A stretch of DNA of 64,000 bases from Allacma fusca (lineage: Eukaryota; Arthropoda; Collembola; Symphypleona; Sminthuridae), in the NCBI GenBank assembly GCA_947179485.1, contig OX359247.1:37300801-37364800 (forward strand), written 5' to 3'. Position numbers and translations under genes: made by a program. Positions within the stretch are counted from its first letter, which is position 1; the number at the start of each line of letters is the position of its first letter. A model generated the notes under the pieces. The model saw only the letters and a list, made by a program, of their open reading frames with translations, had not been told where the DNA came from and did no database searches. This document shows, piece after piece, positions 56,119 to 64,000 of the stretch.

Positions 56119-57610
56119 TGTAGATTAAAACCCCAGATGTATTAGCAACGTACCACTCATACCAAATAAGGTTACACACAAATAATAATTTATAAATACG
56201 AATCGATCATCCCATTTACAAGGCCTCATTATTATCCCTCCAGAAATTTACGGTCAGCGCCAGATAAAGTACCTCTATCCACAACTATTTACTTTCCCAT
56301 TTCTGCCGTTCTACCTGTTTAAAGCCCAATTAATCAAGAACATGACAGGGATTCCACAAATCGATGAACAACCTTCATGGAACATGTGGAACATCCTGAA
56401 TGCTCTGCAAATTAAACTCCACTTACTTTTAGGTCTGAACAGAGTCAACTCTAGGTATAAATTCAAAATAAACGACAGACGATAGGTTACTCCTGCTTCC
56501 TCCACAAACTTATTGAAATTAAAATTTAACTCAAACTTCCCAGCTCATCAGAGGAGTCAGAAAATGCAACTACCTAACACTTACAATGATACAATCCAAT
56601 TCCCAGTATCATACACATTTATCATGATAAAACATACGGAATGATAATCCCCTCAACTTTGAACTTACTTGGATTAAACTTGAACTCCGATAAATAAAGA
56701 TAAACGAAGCTTTATATTTTAGTACAAAAGCAAAATATCAACCACGATGTTAGCACTTTTTGTAAACACTTGAGAAGGAATCAACTTTCCACATATGTAT
56801 GTATTGATGCACGGAGACTCTTCCTTAAAATCCCTCAATTTTGAATTTATGTAAGAGAAGATTTAAAAAATATATGATTATTTTCAAGTAAATACTTGTA
56901 TACTTAATTCTAAGCTAATTCTAAGTTAAAACTTGTTTCTTCAGAGAAAATAATAATAATACTGGTTTCAGCTAATATGAGTCTTGTGTGCACATGTAGT
57001 TTAAATAAATGTTGACGTTAAAGACATATGCACATCTCCTCACACACCTCCCTCACAGGAAGACAAACAACAACTGAGGGGGAGGCAGTAGTGAGCTTGA
57101 GAATTTACCTTGCACGAGCTACAAGTAAGAAACAGTATGTACATGATGTAATTAAGACTAGCTCTTTAAACCCGCACTGAAGTAAGTACTTAATTGCCTC
57201 TGTAATCTAAACGCTAAAGGAGGTAATAAACAAGTAGATTGGGGCCGAGCGATCGAAGTGAACCTCATTATTTGAGCCAATAAAATGTGCCGACAGGAAT
57301 TTAATACTGGAGTTGAGACTTGGGGACACACATGCAAGGACGTCTATACTTTACGCTCTTATGCTCCAACACGCATCTTTATAATAATCATTCCGTTATC
57401 AATTTAATATTTACATTTACACGCAAAGCCCATTAAACTAGCATTATAAACTAAGGGAAAATTCAAACGTCAAACAAAATGGCTTCTGTGAAATTTTTTC
57501 TGGTTATACCAGTATTTTAATTCCAAATGTTTTTTTTTGCTATCTTCATGCTAGCTACCTAACGATCACATCATTTGTAAAGGTGCTAGTTATGCTGTTA
57601 TTGACAAAAA
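56119..57610. other. 5' flank of ethanolamine kinase and left flank of DIRS copy 2
   Basis: AT-rich; probable promoter and 5' untranslated exon of the kinase. No further gene is supported. Confidence 0.4.
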
Positions 57611-57748
57611 TAATTCTACTTCATTCGACTCGTCCCTCATAATTACCAATCGTATGCTTCCTTGCATGCAACAATATACACAATATTCAAAGCTAAAAGC
57701 GCGAAACAACTGTATCTACCAGTAACCGCTCATCCTAATAACTTCATT
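57611..57748 (+). repeat. DIRS copy 2 left inverted terminal repeat
   Basis: Begins TAATTCTACTTC. The inner part (57639-57748) is repeated inverted at 62337-62442. The first 46 nt are complementary to 62177-62222 in the ICR. It probably carries the promoter. Confidence 0.9.
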
Positions 57749-58036
57749 ACTTTCTTGTGTGCCGTAGAGTACAGTCACTCTCCTCTAATGCTCTGGTTTT
57801 CTGTTTTACATTACAATTTACGAGGAAAATTTTTTCATTTGAGGCAGTTGCAACGGGCACATCCTCAATATTATTAACGGTGGTTTTCATTTTATTTTTA
57901 TTTTACCAAACTTCTGGTCTCTTATTTAATTTACTACAATACGTTATAATCACTAGGCTTGGAATTAGGGTTTTTTCTTGACTTCTTCACTGAAGAAAAT
58001 CTGGGTTTTATTTGATTTTCTCGTTTGCATATAGCA

Positions 58037-59176
58037 ATGGAAGATGGTATCGAGAAACTACCTTCTCCACGAGCCTCCAGAAGTCGAAGTCGCTCTAATA
58101 TCAGGAGATCTCCAAGTTCGAGCCCTGACGATCGCCGGTCATCACGTCATGGACGCTATCGACACTATAGATCTTCTTCCACGTGTGGCTCGGGAGTAAG
58201 TTCCCGAAACGAATATAGGTCTCTAAAGGATAAAATGGATCGCCTTGAACGTTTGTTGTCAACTCGTTCGGCTCATAAGTCGCGTCGTTCACGATCGCGC
58301 TCGTCTCGTTCTTCATCCTTTTGTAGATCCTTCTCCTCCCGTTCCCTTGACAACAGGGACGGTGACTCGGAAAATAAACAATTACCTTCTGGCACAGACA
58401 ACTTGGTGGAAGAAGACAGTGATCTAGAATGCTTGGGACTGGTTGGCGCTGCCAAAGACACGTCCGACGAGTTTGCCGAATCTATCAACTCTGACTTAGC
58501 CGCTAGTTGGAATCTCATCGCAACAGCTGGCTTGTCAGAAAAGAAACGGGCTGACATTGAAAAGATGCGGGCACCCCCGTCGAACTGCCTATTAGTGGGT
58601 GCACCCAAGTTGAACCCTGAACTCCGAGCTGGAATTAATATTTCAGACTACGTTTTTAATCGAGATCAGCAGTTTTCTTCATGGCAATCCATCATTGCTG
58701 GTTCCCTCGCGGAAATAGGGAAAGCAATGTCCGCTACAATTCAGCTCAAAAGATCAAAACAGATATCTTCCATTGACTTGACTGGCTTACTAGCTCAGTG
58801 TAGTAATTCCAGCCAACTAATGTTGCACTTGCAACACACCATCTCCAACACGCGTCGACAACTGATATCTGCTAATCTTAAACCGGATGTAAAACGAGTA
58901 GCAGACGAGTCTAAATTGGACGCTCTTTTGTTTGGTGTAGATTTTCAAGCAAAGGTCAAATCCCAGGACGAGCTATCCAAGGTTGGAAAATCCCTGCAGA
59001 AATCAACAGTACCAAACAAAACCTTCAATAAGCCCTCGTTCTCACGAAAGAAATTCGTAAAACGAGATTCTTTAAACTCCCGAAGCCCGCTCCGGTCAAC
59101 CGACAAGTATCGTCACCAGAGCGGGCGTCATCAGTACCGATCGAAGTTTCGTCAGAACGGCCGTCGGAAACACTAG
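58037..59176 (+). CDS. DIRS Gag-like protein (copy 2)
   Basis: 379 residues from ATG 58037; identical to the copy 1 protein. RS-rich N-terminus, acidic middle (EEDSDLECLG), conserved block GAPKLNPELRAGI, and a basic Arg/His-rich tail that ends at TAG 59174-59176. The last 105 nt (59072-59176) double as coding sequence for RT in the -1 frame, which is the reason for the unusual base composition there. Confidence 0.88.
   Translation: MEDGIEKLPSPRASRSRSRSNIRRSPSSSPDDRRSSRHGRYRHYRSSSTCGSGVSSRNEYRSLKDKMDRLERLLSTRSAHKSRRSRSRSSRSSSFCRSFSSRSLDNRDGDSENKQLPSGTDNLVEEDSDLECLGLVGAAKDTSDEFAESINSDLAASWNLIATAGLSEKKRADIEKMRAPPSNCLLVGAPKLNPELRAGINISDYVFNRDQQFSSWQSIIAGSLAEIGKAMSATIQLKRSKQISSIDLTGLLAQCSNSSQLMLHLQHTISNTRRQLISANLKPDVKRVADESKLDALLFGVDFQAKVKSQDELSKVGKSLQKSTVPNKTFNKPSFSRKKFVKRDSLNSRSPLRSTDKYRHQSGRHQYRSKFRQNGRRKH
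59071..59126 (+). promoter_or_regulatory. Predicted -1 ribosomal frameshift signal, DIRS gag/RT (copy 2)
   Basis: TTTAAAC at 59071-59077 is read TCT TTA AAC in gag, exactly the X XXY YYZ register. A 7-nt spacer is followed by a perfect 8-bp stem GCCCGCTC (59085-59092)/GAGCGGGC (59119-59126) with a 26-nt loop. Loop bases CGGT (59093-59096) could pair with ACCG (59136-59139) as a pseudoknot. Shifting back one base gives the RT frame, which is open from 59032 and has no ATG before 59230. Confidence 0.78.
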
Positions 59177-61101
59177 CTAAGGTAAATCATGCTGGGCGTT
59201 TGCGTTATTTTTACGATGTCTGGAGAAGCATGACCTCTGATACGGTTGTTTTGGAAGCTATTCGCGGTTTTAAATTGCCGTTTAAACGGAAGCCAATCCA
59301 ACTAAACCCACCGATTCCTAGAGTTGTTTCCGTGGAGGAAAAATTATTAATGGAAAAATCAATTAATGATTTATTGGCAAAGGGAGCGATTCAGCGATGT
59401 TCTCACGTAGCGGACGAGTTTCTATCTTCCATTTTTCTTGTCCCGAAATCTACAGGCGGACACCGGTTCATTATAAATTTGACACATTTAAATAAATATG
59501 TCCGGTGTGACCATTTCAAAATGGAGGATTTCCGAACTGCTCGACAGCTTTTAACTAAAGATTGTTTTATGGGTTCCGTTGACCTCAAGGACGCCTATTT
59601 GCTTATTCCCATTCATAATTTATTTTGGAAATACCTCAGATTTGAATGGGATGGAACGCTGTACGAATTCACTTGTTTGTGTTTTGGTTTGAACGTAGCA
59701 CCCCGAATATTTACCAAGGTTCTTCGAGTAGTAATGACATATCTACGTACCCATGGTTATGAGAATTGTATTTATTTAGATGACTCATTGTTACTCGGTC
59801 GCAGTTACGAGTCCTGCTTGGACAACATTCGATTTACTGTTCGGACTTTCGAATCGTTGGGTTTGGTTATCAACTACAAAAAATCATGTCTTTATCCTAC
59901 ACAGAATATTACTTATCTAGGCTTTATCTTTGATTCAAGATCCATGTTACTGAGGATCCCAGGGGAGAAAAAATCCAAAGTTATCAAACTCTTACAAAAT
60001 TTCCAGACCGGCATTAGAATAACAATAAGATCACTCGCTCAAATTATTGGAACCGTTATTTCATGTTCCCCAGCAGTCCCTTACGGCATGTTATATACAA
60101 AGCGTCTTGAGAATTTAAAAGTACTTTCTCTTTCACGCTGCAATGACAATTTTGACTCCAGAATCTCTTTAAATGATCATTGTAAGCTGGATATCACTTG
60201 GTGGATAAAATCTTTGAAATCTAATGCTGGTTTTCCTATAGTCCGAGATTTCTTTGATTTAGAGATTTTCACGGACGCCTCAAAAACAGGTTGGGGGGCC
60301 TTCTCGAATGGTGTTAAGACTCATGGTTTCTGGAACAAATCCCAGACTCTGATGAGTATTAATTTTCTTGAGCTGAAAGCGGCGTTATATGGCTTGCGTG
60401 TGTTTGGAAGGGATAAGAAGGATATTAGAATTTTAATGCGAATTGACAACACAACGGCTATTTCCTATATTAACAAGTATGGGGGCGTGCAATTTCCCGT
60501 TCTTAACGACATTGCCCGAGAGATTTGGCAATTTTGTGAAGCACGCACACTATTCCTTTTTGCTTCTTATATTCCATCCGCACTTAATACAGAAGCAGAC
60601 TCTGAATCCCGTTGTACTGATTATGAGACGGAGTGGGAGTTGTGCGAAAAGGATTTTAAGTTTATCCTGTCTCATTTCAATTCTTTGTATTTTGATATTG
60701 ATTTATTTGCATCTTTTGTTAACAAAAAATTCCCGAAATATGTCTCTTGGAAGCCTGATCCTTTCTGTTGGAGGGTGGACGCGTTTACAATTAATTGGTC
60801 TAAACTTAGTTTTTACGCTTTTCCACCCTTCGCGTTAATTCCCAGAGTCCTACAAAAAATAATTAATGATCAGGCCACTGGGATTTTAGTGATACCACAT
60901 TGGCCTAGCCAAGCTTGGTTTCCGCTCTTCCAACAATTATTGATACGCAATGCTTTGTATATTAATCCTCATTCACGGCTTTTATTTTTCTCGGATAGGT
61001 ACAACCCACTCAACCAAAACCTCACATTGATTGCCGGACTATTGTGCGGGAAGCGCTGGACAAACAAAATGTTCCCAGTGAATCAGCCAAAATCATTTTA
61101 G
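59071..61101 (+). CDS. DIRS reverse transcriptase / RNase H / methyltransferase-like polyprotein (copy 2)
   Basis: Same protein as copy 1. The feature starts at the slippery site because the conserved N-terminal block (HAGRLRYFYDVWRSMTSD) begins before the first ATG (59230). Motifs counted from the TTG at 59200 are YLDD 192-195, RNase H Asp 359/Glu 391/Asp 416/Asp 467, and the FPPF-containing C-terminal domain about 498-600. The last 103 nt overlap the recombinase frame. Complete and uninterrupted, so it could support mobilisation of this family. Confidence 0.93.
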   Translation, partial: FKLPKPAPVNRQVSSPERASSVPIEVSSERPSETLAKVNHAGRLRYFYDVWRSMTSDTVVLEAIRGFKLPFKRKPIQLNPPIPRVVSVEEKLLMEKSINDLLAKGAIQRCSHVADEFLSSIFLVPKSTGGHRFIINLTHLNKYVRCDHFKMEDFRTARQLLTKDCFMGSVDLKDAYLLIPIHNLFWKYLRFEWDGTLYEFTCLCFGLNVAPRIFTKVLRVVMTYLRTHGYENCIYLDDSLLLGRSYESCLDNIRFTVRTFESLGLVINYKKSCLYPTQNITYLGFIFDSRSMLLRIPGEKKSKVIKLLQNFQTGIRITIRSLAQIIGTVISCSPAVPYGMLYTKRLENLKVLSLSRCNDNFDSRISLNDHCKLDITWWIKSLKSNAGFPIVRDFFDLEIFTDASKTGWGAFSNGVKTHGFWNKSQTLMSINFLELKAALYGLRVFGRDKKDIRILMRIDNTTAISYINKYGGVQFPVLNDIAREIWQFCEARTLFLFASYIPSALNTEADSESRCTDYETEWELCEKDFKFILSHFNSLYFDIDLFASFVNKKFPKYVSWKPDPFCWRVDAFTINWSKLSFYAFPPFALIPRVLQKIINDQATGILVIPHWPSQAWFPLFQQLLIRNALYINPHSRLLFFSDRYNPLNQNLTLIAGLLCGKRWTNKMFPVNQPKSF

Positions 61102-62021
61102 CATCAGTTACCAACTCAACCTGGAATCAATACTGTGTTCATGCAAAACGGTGGATCCAGTTTTGTTCATCACATGATTATGATCACTTAAACCCTACTC
61201 TTCTGTCTACACTTCAATTTCTTAACTACTTAGTGGAGAAGAATCTTGGTTACAGCTCTGTCAATACAGCAAGATCTTTCCTTTCCTTATTGTCAACCGG
61301 TTCCTCCAATGTGAGTATTGGAACTCATCCATTGATCTCGAGATTCATACGGGGCGTCAGTAAACTCAAACCCCCCAAACCTCGGTATGAATTTACATGG
61401 GACCCATCAACTGTTCTTCATTACTTGGGATCTTTGGAGCCGTTGCATGATCTTACGTTGGAAAAGCTGACTTATAAAGTCATTGGTCTGATCAGTTTGG
61501 CGACTGCACATAGAGTGCAAACTTTCTCCTTGATTCATCTGGATGAGATTCATGTTAACGCCGAAGGTATAAAGATTTTCATTCGATCTCCAGTTAAGAC
61601 ATCCAAGCCAAACTCCTCACAACCTGTGCTGTTTCTTCCTTTCTTTTCCAACCAACCTTCCTATTGTGCTGCACGTGCTATTTCCATGTACATATCGAAA
61701 ACCCTACCTTTTCGGAATGACACCAAACAAAAACTCTTCCTAAGCTTTGTGGCTCCCCACAATCCCGTATCTTCACAAACCATTAGTCGTTGGTTGAAAA
61801 CGGTCTTAACCGATAGTGGTATTGACACCAATGTTTTTTCTGCTCACAGTTTTCGTCACGCAGCAACTTCCGCTGCTTCTAGAGCGGGGCTCAACGTCGA
61901 CCAAATAAGAAAACATGCGGGATGGTCTTCAAATTCTTTAGTCTTTGCTCAATTCTATAATCGACCTTTAACCAATAATCCCGAAAACTTCAGCAGATCC
62001 GTGTTTCAGCTCGACACCTAA
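60999..62021 (+). CDS. DIRS tyrosine recombinase (copy 2)
   Basis: Open from 60999, just after a TAG in this frame. The conserved HIDCRTIVREAL starts at about 61023, followed by an Arg..His-x-x-Arg..His..Tyr catalytic set identical to copy 1. No ATG is available upstream of the catalytic domain, and I see no canonical slippery heptamer in the overlap with RT. Expression could be by splicing, reinitiation or a non-canonical shift. Confidence 0.92.
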   Translation, partial: VQPTQPKPHIDCRTIVREALDKQNVPSESAKIILASVTNSTWNQYCVHAKRWIQFCSSHDYDHLNPTLLSTLQFLNYLVEKNLGYSSVNTARSFLSLLSTGSSNVSIGTHPLISRFIRGVSKLKPPKPRYEFTWDPSTVLHYLGSLEPLHDLTLEKLTYKVIGLISLATAHRVQTFSLIHLDEIHVNAEGIKIFIRSPVKTSKPNSSQPVLFLPFFSNQPSYCAARAISMYISKTLPFRNDTKQKLFLSFVAPHNPVSSQTISRWLKTVLTDSGIDTNVFSAHSFRHAATSAASRAGLNVDQIRKHAGWSSNSLVFAQFYNRPLTNNPENFSRSVFQLDT

Positions 62022-62176
62022 TTTTGTTGTCAGAATTTAACATTTTGTTTCAAGTTCTTGTTTGTTTTTTCACATGTTCATATTTACGATTAACAACTAT
62101 ACTTCTTGTTACTAGTATTTTCCCTGTTGTATTATTCAACCAGAGCTTAATAATTTTGCATCTTAGCTTTAAACAT

Positions 62177-62291
62177 CATACGATTGGTAATTATGAGGGA
62201 CGAGTCGAATGAAGTAGAATTAAACGATTAAACGAACTTACCTGAAGTTCGATCGTAATTCTACGAATGAAGACTCGTCCCGAATAATTAC
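62177..62291 (+). repeat. DIRS copy 2 internal complementary region
   Basis: 62177-62222 is the exact reverse complement of 57611-57656 (left end) and 62220-62291 of 62438-62509 (right end). The two blocks share the three bases TTA (62220-62222). This is the DIRS circle-junction template. Confidence 0.9.
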
Positions 62292-62335
62292 AAACCCACC
62301 CTGCCAACCACCCTTTAGCAAAATTATGCTTTAAA

Positions 62336-62509
62336 AATGAAGTTATTAGGATGAGCGGTTACTGGTAGATACAGTTGTTTCGCGCTTTTAGCTTTGAATA
62401 TTGTGTATATTGTTGCATGCAAGGAAGCATACGATTGGTAATTATTCGGGACGAGTCTTCATTCGTAGAATTACGATCGAACTTCAGGTAAGTTCGTTTA
62501 ATCGTTTAA
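62336..62509 (+). repeat. DIRS copy 2 right inverted terminal repeat
   Basis: The inner part is the inverse of the left repeat. The outer about 70 bp is right-end specific and ends ...TCGTTTAA. Confidence 0.9.
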
Positions 62510-64000
62510 ATCATTATCATTATCATGTGGTGTATGTTATTGTAAACTAGATATCTGGAACTTTTTGGAAAAAATTAGTCATTTTTACTTCCCCAAATAT
62601 GTAATTATTAGACAGCTGTGCAGTGATGATGATTAGAATTATTGCATTTTTACCAATTACATTTTTCCCGGAATTTTACCCCCCTTTGAAACTATGAAGA
62701 AAATAATAGTCAAAGGAACGGCTTTTATGTGGATCTCTTAAAGCAATAAGGAAGTGCTAAGGATTCTATGAATTAACGTGAGACTCCGTTACATAACAGA
62801 AATGAGGAGGAATGAGAGGAAAGGAATAAGATGATTACAAGAAAAATTAATGATTCGATCATTACAATTTGTTAATTTTTCATTTGCTTTCCGCGTGTCA
62901 TGTCAAAAATGTCGAAACAGTTGATTATAAATGAATACAAATCTTACCCCTGTGACTAGCTTCAATTAATTCATATCTTCGCGAGGAAGAGGGAAAATGG
63001 ACTGTGCTGCACAAAAGCAAGTGCATGTAGACCATTTTGCCTCTTCAGCGACGATATATGTAATTACAACCTCGGAGTCATGAAATGTAGAACGTAATTA
63101 GCATATTATTGTATTCAAGATTAAATTATAGCATTGGGCCATTGTCCAAGTTAATTATGCTATGGTGGGAAACGAGTAAAAAAAAAATTTGATATTTTCA
63201 ATTTAAATTAGTTTTACTTTTCAACATCATCTCTATCATTCTTCTGTATATTTTATTTTTTAGGACATTAGAAACATTTAGTAAGGTCCTACGTTGTGTT
63301 ATTAAAACTGGGTATCTAGGATACTGGACGGAGACATAGTGAAATGTATCTTTTATTTTAAAATGATAATTTATTCCTGCAAGAAGGAAAAATTAATCTG
63401 AATTGTGTAATCGGCTGTGATTTTTTCCTGGAGTAATTGTATACGCAGGAATTATTACTAATGGTTTAATTAATTGGGATTCTGATTTGTGATTCTGGAA
63501 TGTAATATAAATGGTGGCTTGAGTGTTCAATACTGAAAGGATGAAACAAATGTCTCTACAATGCTTAATACCAGTGCATGAAAACTTCACCCTTCACTGC
63601 TTACTAATAAAATTATTGGAATAGGGGAGGAATTTATTTTGTCAAGTAAAATGCAACCTGTAATGTTATTTTATTACAAGCATTTTGTTTATGTGCGCAA
63701 ACAACTATAGTAGTTGTAAGTTGCAATTATAAAACATTTGTGTCAAAATGTTGGAAACTATTAGTCCTTACAACTGAAGTACTTAATCCAAATTGCTTGC
63801 TACGAAAGTAGTGTCTGCATGAAAGTCTGTTAATGTGTGTAATCGTTATTAATATTGTGTAACGTAACTGTAAAAACAATAATTCTTCTCTATACACGAT
63901 ATGCCATCAAGTTTTTGTCATTTCAACGATACAAAGTTTATAGGAGGGAAATTCGAGATTTGTTCCTTTCGTTGCATATGTACGTGTGTAGTGTGTACGT
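62510..64000. other. Right flank, intergenic
   Basis: AT-rich, no gene supported. It contains the short foldback MITE at 62975-63056. Confidence 0.45.
62975..63056. mobile_element. Short foldback MITE, relative of 36823-37183
   Basis: The right end CCTCTTCAGCGACGATA is identical to the 36.8 kb element. The left end TATCTTCGCGAGGAAGAGG is diverged. Between them are only GGAAAATGGACTGTGCTGCA and CATGTAGACCATTTTG, a minimal 82-bp version, with TA at the right border. Confidence 0.65.

Larger units (their letters stand above)
57611..62509 (+). mobile_element. DIRS-type tyrosine-recombinase retrotransposon, copy 2 (complete)
   Basis: 4899 bp, the same length as copy 1 and in opposite orientation. 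It has a left inverted repeat 57611-57748, Gag, RT/RNase H/methyltransferase-like, recombinase, ICR 62177-62291 and a right inverted repeat. All reading frames are open. Both ends carry TAA, and there is no target duplication. Identity of every sense and antisense frame with copy 1 implies very recent movement, or conversion between the copies. Confidence 0.95.

Noticed and set aside
62220..62509. A 290-bp unit with about 70-bp inverted ends next to the DIRS element, looking like an independent MITE
   Set aside because: Fully explained as DIRS internal complementary region plus right terminal repeat; the same arrangement is present in both copies.

Overview
The window is nuclear DNA of an AT-rich eukaryote, very probably an arthropod. 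It has spliced genes with short (about 100-175 bp) GT-AG introns, clustered rapidly evolving seven-membrane-pass chemoreceptor-like genes, a SMYD-type SET/MYND gene, a secreted trypsin, an ethanolamine kinase, and dense, nested transposable elements of nearly every eukaryotic class. The receptor family and the overall look suggest a springtail (Collembola), but that is inference from memory of protein families and no search was run.

Layout. 454-5352: complete DIRS tyrosine-recombinase retrotransposon, minus strand. 5353-9650: graveyard of decayed Helitrons. 10526-20303: complete Ty3/gypsy LTR element, minus strand, with 1239-bp LTRs, a 4-bp target duplication and an extra ORF after pol. 21335-22923: hAT-type non-autonomous element rich in GGTTCGG and CCCG motifs. 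24649-26223 and 28279-30285: two chemoreceptor-like genes (+). 32002-33160: hAT transposase remnant. 34120-36381: SET/MYND gene (+). 36823-38709: foldback MITE, then a hAT element with another hAT element inside it. 38891-40302: chemoreceptor pseudogene (-), a paralogue of the 24.6 kb gene. 42967-45999: Tc1 element containing a hAT element that contains a retroposon. 50773-51825: trypsin (+). 53358-56091: ethanolamine kinase (-). 57611-62509: second DIRS copy (+), apparently identical to the first, about 52 kb away and inverted.

The most notable reading-level result is that both long retroelements carry a textbook -1 ribosomal frameshift signal at the gag/pol junction. In the DIRS element it is TTTAAAC, a 7-nt spacer and a perfect 8-bp GC-rich stem. 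In the gypsy element it is GGGAAAC, an 8-nt spacer and a 6-bp stem. In each case the zero frame and the downstream frame fit exactly. In the DIRS element this explains why the reverse-transcriptase frame has no ATG before its conserved N-terminus.

Exon coordinates were read by eye from splice consensus plus reading-frame continuity. Family assignments rest on recognised motifs, not database searches. Several apparent ORF starts in the retroelements are not ATG; this is stated where it matters.
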